From NCBI RefSeq assembly GCF_039503195.1, contig NZ_JBCJKP010000001.1:8370001-8434000 (forward strand): a stretch of 64,000 bases of DNA, given 5' to 3'. Position numbers and translations under genes: made by a program. The notes under the pieces were generated by a model. The model was not told the origin of the DNA. It searched no databases and saw nothing but the letters and a program-made list of their open reading frames with translations. The stretch is from Streptomyces mirabilis. Lineage in GTDB: Bacteria; Actinomycetota; Actinomycetes; Streptomycetales; Streptomycetaceae. Positions 1-8,156 of the stretch are shown here, piece after piece. The first letter of the stretch is position 1. Each line of letters begins with the position of its first letter.

Positions 1-322
1 AACCGAAACCGTGTGTCTCCAGCAGGTGCAGGCCCAGGATCGCGTAGTCGACGTCGTCGTCACGGCAGCTGCCGTGGATACGGCCGCGCACGCATTGCCG
101 CCACTCGGGCCGCAGCTCGAACTCGCCGGCGTCACCGTCGGTGGCGGGCTCGGGAAGATAGTCGGTGAGCGGCAGGGCGGCGGCCTGTCGCAGATAGCGG
201 TCGATACGGTCCCGCGTCCAGTGGTCGCCCTGCTCGACCGGCTTGCCGAGCATGTTGCCCGCGATCCGGCCCAGCCAGCCCCCGAGAACGCGGTCCGCGA
301 GTTCGGTGCCCACAGGGGTCAT
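1..322 (-). CDS. ADP-ribosylglycohydrolase family protein (N-terminal part, runs off left edge)
   Basis: The reading frame is open from an ATG at 322 down to base 1 with no stop, so only about the first 107 residues are present. The N-terminus carries VLGGWLGRIAGNMLGKPVE, the opening motif of the ADP-ribosylglycohydrolase (DraG/ARH) fold, and further on DDDVDYAILGLHLLETHGF, whose aspartates belong to the family's metal-binding set. Members remove ADP-ribose from modified proteins, DNA or small molecules; the substrate cannot be told from this fragment. It is divergent from the glycerate kinase gene across about 145 bp. Family assignment is firm, specific role unknown. Confidence 0.85.
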   Translation of the reverse strand, partial: MTPVGTELADRVLGGWLGRIAGNMLGKPVEQGDHWTRDRIDRYLRQAAALPLTDYLPEPATDGDAGEFELRPEWRQCVRGRIHGSCRDDDVDYAILGLHLLETHGFG

Positions 323-467
323 AGCTCCGGTTTACCCAATTCCGGGCATGAGCGTGCGGTGTTCCACGGGCCGGTCGGGGCATGACGGCGGGGGCGTCCT
401 CCGGTTAAGGTCGCAGCGGCGCGACTGCCTTGACGTGTGCGAGGCCGGAAAGCAAGGGGAATGCAAG

Positions 468-1640
468 GTGGCGGACTCTGCTGTGAAGACGACACGTGCG
501 GGCACCGGGCGTGTTCCGCGGGTGCTGATCGCCGCGGACAAGTTCAAGGGGTCGCTGACCGCCGTGCAGGTCGCGGAGCGCGTCATGGCCGGGCTGCGCC
601 GCGTCGTGCCGGGTGTCGAGGTCGAGGCGCTGCCCGTGGCCGACGGCGGCGACGGGACCGTGGACGCGGCGGTCGCGGCCGGGTTCGAGCGGCGGGAGGT
701 GCGGGTCGCCGGCCCGCTGGGCGACGAGCTCACCGCCGCCTTCGCGCTGCGCGACGACACCGCGGTGGTGGAGATGGCGGAGGCGAGCGGATTGCAGCGG
801 CTGCCCGCCGGGGTGTTCGCGCCGCTGACGTCGTCCACGTACGGGTCCGGGGAGCTGCTGCGGGCCGCGCTGGACGCAGGGGCCCGCACGATCGTGTTCG
901 GCGTGGGCGGGAGCGCGACGACGGACGGCGGGGCGGGGATGCTGTCCGCGCTCGGGGCGCGGTTCGTGGACGCGGAGGGGGAGCCGGTGGCTCCCGGCGG
1001 TGCGGCGCTCAGTGACGTGGCGACCGCGGACCTCTCCGGCCTGGACCCCCGCCTGTCCTCCGTGGACTTCGTCCTCGCCAGCGACGTGGACAACCCGCTC
1101 ACCGGGCCGAAGGGCGCGCCCGCCGTGTACGGCCCCCAGAAGGGGGCGAGCCCCGACGACGTGGAGATCCTGGACGCGGCCCTCGGACACTTCGCCGCGG
1201 TTCTGGAGAAGTCGATCGGGTCCAGGGCCACGGAGTACGCCGCGGCGCCGGGGGCGGGAGCCGCGGGTGGCATCGGCTACGGTGCGCTGGTCCTGGGCGC
1301 CCGGTTCCGTCCCGGTATCGAGGTGATGCTCGATGTCCTCGGCTTCGCGCCCGCGCTGGAGAGGGCCACCCTGGTGATCACCGGTGAGGGGTCCCTCGAC
1401 GAACAGACCCTCCACGGCAAGGCTCCGGCGGGGGTGGCCGCGGCCGCCCGTGCCGCGGGCAAGGAGGTCGTCGCGGTGTGCGGGCGCCTGGCACTGCGCC
1501 CGGAGGCGCTCGGCAGGGCCGGCTTCCGGCGCGCGTACCCCCTCACGGAGGTCGAGCCCGACATCGCGCGATGCATCTCCGACGCGGGGCCGATCCTGGA
1601 GACGGTGGCGCAGCACATCGCCCGCGACTTCCTGACCTGA
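468..1640 (+). CDS. glxK: Glycerate kinase
   Basis: Encodes about 390 residues of the GarK/GlxK glycerate kinase family, which phosphorylates D-glycerate with ATP to 2- or 3-phosphoglycerate in the cytoplasm. Recognisable blocks are VLIAADKFKGSLTA near the N-terminus, PVADGGDGTVDAAVAAG, SDVDNPLTGPKGA, GAAGGIGYGAL and the C-terminal TGEGSLDEQTLHGKAP. The GTG at 468 is chosen because AAGGGGA lies 7 bp upstream; the frame is open further 5' but that part lacks family sequence. The ethylmalonyl-CoA operon downstream produces glyoxylate, which can be turned into glycerate, so a metabolic link is possible but not shown. A strong hairpin follows the stop. Confidence 0.93.
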   Translation: MADSAVKTTRAGTGRVPRVLIAADKFKGSLTAVQVAERVMAGLRRVVPGVEVEALPVADGGDGTVDAAVAAGFERREVRVAGPLGDELTAAFALRDDTAVVEMAEASGLQRLPAGVFAPLTSSTYGSGELLRAALDAGARTIVFGVGGSATTDGGAGMLSALGARFVDAEGEPVAPGGAALSDVATADLSGLDPRLSSVDFVLASDVDNPLTGPKGAPAVYGPQKGASPDDVEILDAALGHFAAVLEKSIGSRATEYAAAPGAGAAGGIGYGALVLGARFRPGIEVMLDVLGFAPALERATLVITGEGSLDEQTLHGKAPAGVAAAARAAGKEVVAVCGRLALRPEALGRAGFRRAYPLTEVEPDIARCISDAGPILETVAQHIARDFLT

Positions 1641-1680
1641 CCCGTCCCGGGGGACGACGAGGTACGAGGTACGAAGAGGT

Positions 1681-1728
1681 ACGACGAAGGGGCCCGAACC
1701 GGTTGTCCGGTTCGGGCCCCTTCGTCGT
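1681..1728. terminator. Bidirectional terminator hairpin
   Basis: A perfect 22-bp inverted repeat (1681-1702 and 1707-1728) with a TTGT loop sits between the converging glycerate kinase and pssA genes. It can serve both strands. Confidence 0.9.
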
Positions 1729-1741
1729 GTACGAGGAAAAG

Positions 1742-2596
1742 CTACGGCAGCTGCGCCGCCCGTGCCTCACGCCGGTTGTCGCGGAAGTTGTTCACCCGCC
1801 GAGCCGTCGCGAACAGCGGAATCACCGCGCCCATGACGAGCTGCAGCGCACAGCCGGTCTGGAGCAGGAGCTGACCGCTGGGTGCGTCGAAGGCCCACGC
1901 CGCCAGCAGACCCATGGACAGGACGATCCAGGCGAGCATCGCCACCGCGAGGCGGCCCCGCGGCTTCGGGTACTCCACCCGGCTCACCATCAGCCACGCC
2001 GTGCCGAGGATCGCCATCAGCGTCGCCGCGAAGGGCAGCTCCAGGAGCACGATCGAGACCACCGTCAGTGCTCCGAACGGCGACGGCATGCCCTGGAACG
2101 TGCCGTCCTTCACCGTGACGCAGGAGAAGCGGGCGAGGCGGAGGACGACCGCGAGCAACACCACGATCGCGCCGAGCGCCGCCACTCTCTGATGCGCGTC
2201 GTCCGCGACCATGCCGTAGACGAGGACGAAGTACGCGGGCGCCAGACCGAAGCTGATCAGGTCCGACAGGTTGTCCAGTTCCGCGCCCATGGGGGAGGAG
2301 CGCAGCTTGCGGGCGACGAGGCCGTCGAAGAGGTCGAAGACCGCGGCGCAGAGCATCAGGATGACGGCCGTGGCGGCGCTGTGGCGCGCCATGCCCGACT
2401 CCTGGCTGCCGGTGAGGTGCGGGATCAGAATGCCCGTGGTGGTGAAGTACACCGCCATGAAGCCGCACGTGGCGTTGCCGAGCGTGAGGGTGTCCGCTAT
2501 TGAGAGGCGGAGAGAGAGGGGCATTTCCTCCTCGTCGTCCACCTCGTCGGCCTCCGGCACCCAGCCGGCCTGAGTCTCAGGATCAATCACGGTCAA
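1742..2596 (-). CDS. pssA: CDP-diacylglycerol--serine O-phosphatidyltransferase
   Basis: A 284-residue integral membrane enzyme that joins L-serine to CDP-diacylglycerol to give phosphatidylserine. The CDP-alcohol phosphotransferase motif is visible as FDLFDGLVAR, followed by the conserved glycine and two aspartates of GAELDNLSD. Several hydrophobic segments fill the remainder; the N-terminus (about 30 residues) is acidic and soluble. The gene starts inside the end of psd (14-bp overlap), so the two are co-transcribed and translationally coupled, and the product of PssA is the substrate of Psd. Length is typical for actinobacterial PssA. Confidence 0.95.
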   Translation of the reverse strand: MTVIDPETQAGWVPEADEVDDEEEMPLSLRLSIADTLTLGNATCGFMAVYFTTTGILIPHLTGSQESGMARHSAATAVILMLCAAVFDLFDGLVARKLRSSPMGAELDNLSDLISFGLAPAYFVLVYGMVADDAHQRVAALGAIVVLLAVVLRLARFSCVTVKDGTFQGMPSPFGALTVVSIVLLELPFAATLMAILGTAWLMVSRVEYPKPRGRLAVAMLAWIVLSMGLLAAWAFDAPSGQLLLQTGCALQLVMGAVIPLFATARRVNNFRDNRREARAAQLP

Positions 2597-3230
2597 TTCG
2601 AGTCACCCCAGCCACGGTCTTCTGACCGACTTCCACATCGACCTCGACACCCTCGGGGAGGTAGATGTCGACGCGCGAGCCGAAGCGGATGAGACCGATC
2701 CGGTCGCCCTGCTCGACCTTCGTACCCTGCGGGATATAAGGAACGATACGGCGGGCGACCGCGCCGGCGATCTGGATCATCTCGATGTCACCGAGTTCGG
2801 TGTCGAAATGCCAGACGACGCGTTCGTTGTTCTCGCTCTCCTTGTTGAACGCCGGAACGAACCCACCGGGGATGTGCTCGACCGAGGTCACCGTGCCGGA
2901 GAGCGGCGCGCGGTTGACATGGACGTTCAGAGGGCTCATGAAGATCGCGACGCGGGTGCGTCCGTCCTTCCACGGCATGATGCTCTGCACCACACCGTCG
3001 GCGGGCGAGATGACCCGACCCGGGGCGATCTCGCGCTCGGGGTCGCGGAAGAACCACAGCATGCCCGCCGCGAGCGCGGTGGCGGGTACGGCCACGGCCT
3101 TGGCGGCGCCGGAGCGGCGTGCCTTGGCCAGACTGAGTACTGCGGTGGCAACGGTCGGGAGAAGCCACGGCGATGCTCCGCGCGCGAGGCGGACCCGGCC
3201 GCGAGGTGCAGAGGTTTGGCTGTGGGGCAT
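2583..3230 (-). CDS. psd: Phosphatidylserine decarboxylase (pyruvoyl-dependent)
   Basis: A 215-residue short-form phosphatidylserine decarboxylase that makes phosphatidylethanolamine. There is a hydrophobic N-terminal region followed by FFRDPER and SPADGVVQ, then FMSPLNVHVNR with the family histidine, and near the C-terminus RFGSRVDIYLP, where self-cleavage before the serine creates the pyruvoyl prosthetic group. The ATG at 3230 is preceded by AAGG at 6-bp spacing; the longer open frame upstream has no family similarity. Overlaps pssA by 14 bp. The short form, without the large N-terminal region of the E. coli enzyme, is usual in Streptomyces. Confidence 0.94.
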   Translation of the reverse strand: MPHSQTSAPRGRVRLARGASPWLLPTVATAVLSLAKARRSGAAKAVAVPATALAAGMLWFFRDPEREIAPGRVISPADGVVQSIMPWKDGRTRVAIFMSPLNVHVNRAPLSGTVTSVEHIPGGFVPAFNKESENNERVVWHFDTELGDIEMIQIAGAVARRIVPYIPQGTKVEQGDRIGLIRFGSRVDIYLPEGVEVDVEVGQKTVAGVTRIDRD

Positions 3231-3354
3231 GGATGACCTTCGTAGCGGATGATGCCGCGCTGGAACGGGGGACGGCGGCTTTCCCGGGATCGTACCGGGA
3301 GCGGGGCGCAACTGGGCAAGCCAGGAAGCCGAGTCGGCGGCCGAAGAGTATTGA

Positions 3355-3389
3355 CGGGGTGTGATCTTCTTCTCGAAGAAAACACCCCG
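3355..3389. terminator. Nested hairpin at the end of the ethylmalonyl-CoA operon
   Basis: The outer arms CGGGGTGT (3355-3362) and ACACCCCG (3382-3389) enclose a second stem, TTCTTC/GAAGAA (3367-3380). The hairpin lies just after the acyl-CoA dehydrogenase stop (minus strand) and before psd, so it most likely ends the ccr operon transcript or reduces read-through into psd-pssA. Confidence 0.7.
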
Positions 3390-3410
3390 AACCGGGACAT
3401 CCAACCCTGC

Positions 3411-4616
3411 TTAACCCTGGAGTCGATACTCTTCGAGCAGTCGGCGCCCAATGATCATTTTCTGGATTTCGGCGGTACCTTCGCCGATCAGCAGCATCGG
3501 CGCCTCGCGGTAGAGACGCTCGATCTCGTACTCCTTGGAGAAACCGTAGCCGCCGTGGATCCGGAAGGCGTCCTCGACCACTTCCTTGCAGTATTCGGAG
3601 GCGAGGTACTTCGCCATCCCTGCCTCGAGGTCGTTTCGTTCCCCGGAGTCCTTTTTGCGGGCCGCGTTCACCATCATTGCATGGGCCGCTTCGACCTTGG
3701 TGGCCATCTCGGCCAGTTTGAACTGGATGGCCTGGTGCTGCGCGATCGGCTTGCCGAAAGTGTGACGCTGCTGGGCATAGGAGACACCCAGCTCGAACGC
3801 ACGCTGTGCGACACCGCAACCACGTGCCGCCACGTTGACGCGGCCGACCTCGACTCCGTCCATCATTTGGTAAAACCCTCGGCCAGTGGTGCCGCCGAGT
3901 ACCCGATTGGCCGGAACGCGCAGTCCGTCCATGATGAGCTCGGTCGTGTCGACGCCCTTGTAGCCCATCTTGTCGATCTTCCCGGGAATGGTGAGGCCGG
4001 GACGGACCTCTCCGAAGCCGGGCTCCTTCTCGACCAGGAAGGTCGTCATCGACTTGTGGGGCGCGGTGCCCTCCGGGAGCCCTTCGTCACTTCGTACGAG
4101 CACGGCCACCAGGTTCGACGAGCCGCCGTTCGTCAGCCACATCTTCTGACCGTTCAGGACGTACTCGTCGCCGTCCCTGACCGCCTTCGAGGTGATCGCG
4201 GAGACGTCCGAGCCGAGAGCCGGCTCCGACATCGAGAACGCGCCGCGCACCTCGCCCAGGGCCATCCGGGGCAGGAAGTGGTCCTTCTGCTCCTGCGTGC
4301 CGTGCTGCTTGAGCATGTACGCCACGATGAAGTGCGTGTTGATGATGCCGGAGACCGACATCCAGCCGCGGGCGATCTCCTCGACGCAGAGCGCGTAGGT
4401 GAGGAGGGACTCGCCCAGGCCCCCGTACTCCTCGGGGATCATCAGACCGAACAGGCCCAATTCCTTGAGGCCGTCGACGATCTGCTGGGGGTACTCGTCG
4501 CGGTGCTCCAGCTCGGTCGCGACCGGGATGATCTCCTTGTCCACGAAGTCGCGGACGGTGGAGAGGATCTCCTGCTGGACGTCGGTGAGACCGGCGGTCT
4601 GGGCGAGTCGCGCCAT
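3411..4616 (-). CDS. Acyl-CoA dehydrogenase, probable methylsuccinyl-CoA dehydrogenase
   Basis: A 401-residue flavin-dependent acyl-CoA dehydrogenase. N-terminal helical region, then FSMSEPALGSD in the middle beta domain, AQRAFELGVSYAQQR in the C-terminal helical domain, RIHGGYGFSKEYEIER of the FAD site and the C-terminal GEGTAEIQ, whose glutamate is the usual catalytic base. It is the last gene of the ccr operon, where the ethylmalonyl-CoA pathway needs oxidation of (2S)-methylsuccinyl-CoA to mesaconyl-CoA. The assignment to that substrate is by context: the protein lacks the long N-terminal extension of the well-studied alphaproteobacterial Mcd. The start at 4616 lies 2 bp past the end of the hydratase gene, so translation is likely coupled. 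Confidence 0.88.
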   Translation of the reverse strand: MARLAQTAGLTDVQQEILSTVRDFVDKEIIPVATELEHRDEYPQQIVDGLKELGLFGLMIPEEYGGLGESLLTYALCVEEIARGWMSVSGIINTHFIVAYMLKQHGTQEQKDHFLPRMALGEVRGAFSMSEPALGSDVSAITSKAVRDGDEYVLNGQKMWLTNGGSSNLVAVLVRSDEGLPEGTAPHKSMTTFLVEKEPGFGEVRPGLTIPGKIDKMGYKGVDTTELIMDGLRVPANRVLGGTTGRGFYQMMDGVEVGRVNVAARGCGVAQRAFELGVSYAQQRHTFGKPIAQHQAIQFKLAEMATKVEAAHAMMVNAARKKDSGERNDLEAGMAKYLASEYCKEVVEDAFRIHGGYGFSKEYEIERLYREAPMLLIGEGTAEIQKMIIGRRLLEEYRLQG

Positions 4617-4618
4617 GG

Positions 4619-5131
4619 CTACTTCTCCTGCTGCTTGAGTTCCGGACGGCCGGGCTGCTCGCCCCCGCGCTCCTTGATGTACGTCTCGGTCGGCACCATG
4701 ACCTTGCGGCGGAACACGCACACCAGCGTGCCGTCCTGCTTGTAGCCCTTGGTCTCGACGTGGACGATCCCGCGGTCGCTCTTCGACTTCGAGGGCGTCT
4801 TGTCGAGGACCGTGGTCTCGCCGTAGATCGTGTCGCCGTGGAAGGTCGGCGCCACGTGCTTCAGCGACTCGATCTCCAGGTTGGCGATCGCCTTCCCGGA
4901 GACGTCCGGCACGGACATGCCGAGCAGCAGCGAGTAGATGTAGTTGCCCACGACGACGTTCCTGCCGAAGTCCGTCGTCCGCTCCGCATAGTTCGTGTCC
5001 ATGTGGAGGGGGTGGTGGTTCATGGTCAGGAGACAGAAGAGGTGGTCGTCGTACTCCGTGACCGTTTTCCCGGGCCAGTGCTTGTAGACCGCGCCGACCT
5101 CGAACTCCTCGTACGTGCGTCCGAACTGCAT
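4619..5131 (-). CDS. MaoC-like hydratase, probable mesaconyl-CoA hydratase
   Basis: A 170-residue single hot-dog MaoC/R-hydratase domain. In the ethylmalonyl-CoA pathway mesaconyl-CoA is hydrated to beta-methylmalyl-CoA, and this gene lies exactly between the presumed lyase and dehydrogenase of that pathway. The MaoC signature region includes MNHHPLHMD and GRNVVVGNYIYSLLLGMS. ATG at 5131 has GGAGG 10 bp upstream, overlapping the end of the lyase gene region. The alphaproteobacterial Mch is about twice as long (two hot-dog halves); this one would need to dimerise to form a full site. Family is certain, substrate is inferred. Confidence 0.87.
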   Translation of the reverse strand: MQFGRTYEEFEVGAVYKHWPGKTVTEYDDHLFCLLTMNHHPLHMDTNYAERTTDFGRNVVVGNYIYSLLLGMSVPDVSGKAIANLEIESLKHVAPTFHGDTIYGETTVLDKTPSKSKSDRGIVHVETKGYKQDGTLVCVFRRKVMVPTETYIKERGGEQPGRPELKQQEK

Positions 5132-5136
5132 GGTGC

Positions 5137-6102
5137 TCAGGCCTCCGGGGCTTCGAACTTGGACGTGCGCTGCATGCCGGCCGCCCGGCCCTTGCCCGAG
5201 ATGACCAGGGCCATCTTGCGGCTGGCCTCGTCGATCATCTCGTCGCCGAGCATCGCGGAGCCCTTCTTGCCGCCCGCCTCGGACGTGTAGTACTCGTACG
5301 CGTCGAGGATGAGCTCGGCGTGGTCGAAGTCCTCCTGGGAGGGCGAGAAGATCTCGTTGGCCGCGGCGACCTGGTCCGGGTGCAGCACCCACTTGCCGTC
5401 GAAGCCCAGGGCGGCGGCGCGCCGGGCGACCTCGCGGTACCCCTCCTGGTTGCGGATCTGGAGGTAGGGGCCGTCGATCGCCTGGAGGTCGTGCGTACGG
5501 GCGGCCATCAGGATGCGCATCAGGATGTAGTGGTACGCGTCCGCCGGGTAGCCCGGCGGCTGCTCGCCCACGACCAGCGACTTCATGTTGATGGAGGCCA
5601 TGAAGTCGGCAGGGCCGAAGATGATGGTCTCTACACGCGGTGAGGCGGCCGCGATCTCGTCGACGTTGACGAGCCCCTTCGCGTTCTCGATCTGGGCCTC
5701 GATGCCGATCTTGCCGACCTCGAAGCCCATCGTCTTCTCGATCTGCGTGAGCAGCAGGTCGAGCGCGACGACCTGCTGGGCGTCCTGGACCTTCGGCAGC
5801 ATGATGCAGTCGAGGTTCTGGCCCGCGCCCTCGACGACCGTGACGACATCGCGGTACGTCCAGTGCGTCGTCCAGTCGTTCACCCGTACGACCCGCGTCT
5901 TGCCGGTCCAGTCGCCCTCGTTCAGGAACTTCACGATGGTGTGCCGCGCCTCGGGCTTGGCGAGCGGGGCGCAGGCGTCCTCCAGGTCCAGGAAGACCTG
6001 GTCCGCGGGGAGGCCCTGGGCCTTCTCCAGGAAGCGGGGGTTCGAGCCGGGCACGGCCAGGCAGGAACGCCGCGGGCGAAGGCGGTTGACGGGCGTGGTC
6101 AT
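5137..6102 (-). CDS. CoA ester lyase (beta-methylmalyl-CoA/malyl-CoA lyase type)
   Basis: A 321-residue HpcH/HpaI-CitE superfamily lyase. It has SCLAVPGSNPRFLEKA, the FLDLEDACAP motif with the acidic residues, VVRVNDW, IMLPKVQDAQQV, GIEAQIENAKGL with the metal-binding glutamate, and GFDGKWVLHPDQ near the C-terminus. The expected reaction is Mg-dependent cleavage of beta-methylmalyl-CoA to glyoxylate and propionyl-CoA, the end of the ethylmalonyl-CoA sequence; malyl-CoA cleavage is also possible. The ATG overlaps the stop of the mutase gene by 4 bp, so the operon is translationally coupled here. Confidence 0.92.
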   Translation of the reverse strand: MTTPVNRLRPRRSCLAVPGSNPRFLEKAQGLPADQVFLDLEDACAPLAKPEARHTIVKFLNEGDWTGKTRVVRVNDWTTHWTYRDVVTVVEGAGQNLDCIMLPKVQDAQQVVALDLLLTQIEKTMGFEVGKIGIEAQIENAKGLVNVDEIAAASPRVETIIFGPADFMASINMKSLVVGEQPPGYPADAYHYILMRILMAARTHDLQAIDGPYLQIRNQEGYREVARRAAALGFDGKWVLHPDQVAAANEIFSPSQEDFDHAELILDAYEYYTSEAGGKKGSAMLGDEMIDEASRKMALVISGKGRAAGMQRTSKFEAPEA

Positions 6103-8147
6103 GCGGGGACCTCCAGGGGGTCGAGCTTGTTCGCTTTCCGGATCTCGTCGACGATACGGCCGATGATTCCGGTGATGTCGAAGTCCTTCGGTGTGAAAAC
6201 CGCGGCGACTCCCGCGGCGCGCAGCAGTTCGGCGTCGGCGTTCGGGATGATCCCGCCGGCGATCACCGGGATGTCGGCCGCGCCGGCCTCGCGCAGTCGC
6301 TCCAGCACGTCGGGCACCAACTGGGCGTGCGAGCCGGACAGGATGGACAGACCGACGCCGTGCACGTCCTCGGCGACGGCCGCGTCCACGATCTGTTCGG
6401 GCGTGAGCCGGATGCCCTGGTAGACCACCTCGAACCCGGCGTCGCGGGCGCGCACGGCGATCTGCTCGGCGCCGTTGGAGTGCCCGTCCAGGCCCGGCTT
6501 GCCCACCAGGAAGCGGAGCTTGCCGACGCCGAGTTCGCGGGCGGTCTCCTCGACCTTGCGGCGCACCAGCGCCAGCGCGGTGCCCTCTTCGGCGGTGACC
6601 GCGACGGGCGCGGACGAGACGCCGGTGGGGGCGCGGAACTCGCCGAACACCTCGCGCAGGGCCTCGGACCACTCGCCGGTCGTGACCCCGGCGCGGGCGC
6701 ACTCGAGGGTGGCCTCCATGAGGTTGTCGGTGCCCTTGGCCGCTTCCTTCAGCCGCTCCAGCGCCTTGCAGGGGCGCGGGTGGTTGAACGGCGGCTGGTA
6801 GCGCGTGTCGCGCCAGTTCTGCAGCGCGGCGACCACGCGGGCCTCGACGGCCGGGTCGACGGTCTGGATCGCCGCGTCCAGGTCGGCGGTGAGCGGGTTC
6901 GGCTCGGTCGACTCGTAGATGTTGACGCCGACGATCTTCTCGGTGCCGCCCTCGATCCGGGCCCGGCGCTCGGCGTGCGAGGAGACGAGCTGGGACTTCA
7001 GATAGCCCGACTCGACGGCGGCCATCGCCCCGCCCATCTCGTCGATCCGGTCCATCTCGGCGAGTGACTCCTCGACGAGGGCCGCGACCTTCGCCTCGAT
7101 GACGTGCGAGCCCTCGAAGATGTCCTCGTACTCCAGCAGGTCGCTCTCGTGCGCCAGCACCTGCTGGATGCGCAGCGACCACTGCTGGTCCCAGGGCCGG
7201 GGCAGCCCCAGCGCCTCGTTCCAGGCGGGCAGCTGCACGGCGCGCGCGCGTGCGTCCTTCGAGAGCGTCACGGCCAGCATCTCGAGGACGATCCGCTGGA
7301 CGTTGTTCTCCGGCTGCGCCTCGGTCAGACCGAGCGAGTTGACCTGGACGCCGTAGCGGAAACGCCGCTGTTTGGCGTCCTGGATGCCGTACCGCTCGCG
7401 CGTGACCTGGTCCCAGATCCGCCCGAACGCCCGCATCTTGCACATCTCCTCGATGAACCGGACACCCGCGTTCACGAAGAAGGAGATGCGGGCGACGACG
7501 TCGCCGAACTTCTCGGCGGGCACCTGCCCCGAGTCGCGGACGGCGTCCAGCACGGCGATGGCCGTCGACATCGCGTACGCGATCTCCTGGACGGGGGTCG
7601 CGCCCGCCTCCTGGAGGTGGTACGAGCAGATGTTGATCGGGTTCCACTTGGGCATGTGGGAGACCGTGTACGCGATCATGTCCGTCGTCAGCCGGAGTGA
7701 GGGCACCGGCGGAAAGACATGCGTACCCCGCGACAGGTACTCCTTGACGATGTCGTTCTGCGTCGTCCCCTGCAGCTTGGTGATGTCGGCGCCCTGCTCC
7801 TCGGCGACGACCTGGTAGAGCGCCAGCAGCCACATGGCGGTGGCGTTGATGGTCATCGAGGTGTTCATCTGCTCCAGGGGGATGTCCTGGAACAGCCGGC
7901 GCATGTCACCGAGGTGCGAGACCGGCACCCCGACCCGGCCGACCTCGCCGCGGGCGAGGATGTGGTCGGGGTCGTACCCGGTCTGCGTGGGCAGGTCGAA
8001 GGCCACGGAGAGACCCGTCTGCCCCTTGGCGAGGTTGCGCCGGTACAACTCGTTGGACGCCTCGGCGGTGGAGTGACCGGCGTAGGTCCGCATGAGCCAC
8101 GGCCGGTCCTTCTCCCGCCGTCCAGCGGCGTTCTGACGCTCAGTCAT
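6099..8147 (-). CDS. ecm: Ethylmalonyl-CoA mutase (MeaA type), B12-dependent
   Basis: A 682-residue single-chain mutase: a large TIM-barrel substrate domain, beginning with MRTYAGHSTAEASNELYRRN and GLSVAFDLPTQTGYD, and a C-terminal B12-binding domain with GLDGHSNG (about residues 550-557), which contains the DxHxxG cobalt-ligand motif. Such enzymes rearrange ethylmalonyl-CoA to methylsuccinyl-CoA. Fusion of both domains and the position directly after ccr separate it from methylmalonyl-CoA mutase, which usually has a partner subunit. ATG at 8147 has GAGGT 7 bp upstream, and 9 bp separate it from the ccr stop. Confidence 0.95.
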   Translation of the reverse strand: MTERQNAAGRREKDRPWLMRTYAGHSTAEASNELYRRNLAKGQTGLSVAFDLPTQTGYDPDHILARGEVGRVGVPVSHLGDMRRLFQDIPLEQMNTSMTINATAMWLLALYQVVAEEQGADITKLQGTTQNDIVKEYLSRGTHVFPPVPSLRLTTDMIAYTVSHMPKWNPINICSYHLQEAGATPVQEIAYAMSTAIAVLDAVRDSGQVPAEKFGDVVARISFFVNAGVRFIEEMCKMRAFGRIWDQVTRERYGIQDAKQRRFRYGVQVNSLGLTEAQPENNVQRIVLEMLAVTLSKDARARAVQLPAWNEALGLPRPWDQQWSLRIQQVLAHESDLLEYEDIFEGSHVIEAKVAALVEESLAEMDRIDEMGGAMAAVESGYLKSQLVSSHAERRARIEGGTEKIVGVNIYESTEPNPLTADLDAAIQTVDPAVEARVVAALQNWRDTRYQPPFNHPRPCKALERLKEAAKGTDNLMEATLECARAGVTTGEWSEALREVFGEFRAPTGVSSAPVAVTAEEGTALALVRRKVEETARELGVGKLRFLVGKPGLDGHSNGAEQIAVRARDAGFEVVYQGIRLTPEQIVDAAVAEDVHGVGLSILSGSHAQLVPDVLERLREAGAADIPVIAGGIIPNADAELLRAAGVAAVFTPKDFDITGIIGRIVDEIRKANKLDPLEVPA

Positions 8148-8156
8148 CTGTGGACC

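Noticed and set aside
5137..7833. Long upstream extension of the CoA ester lyase frame through the mutase gene.
   Set aside because: The extension is the out-of-frame reading of ecm. The true lyase start is the ATG at 6102, where family similarity begins.
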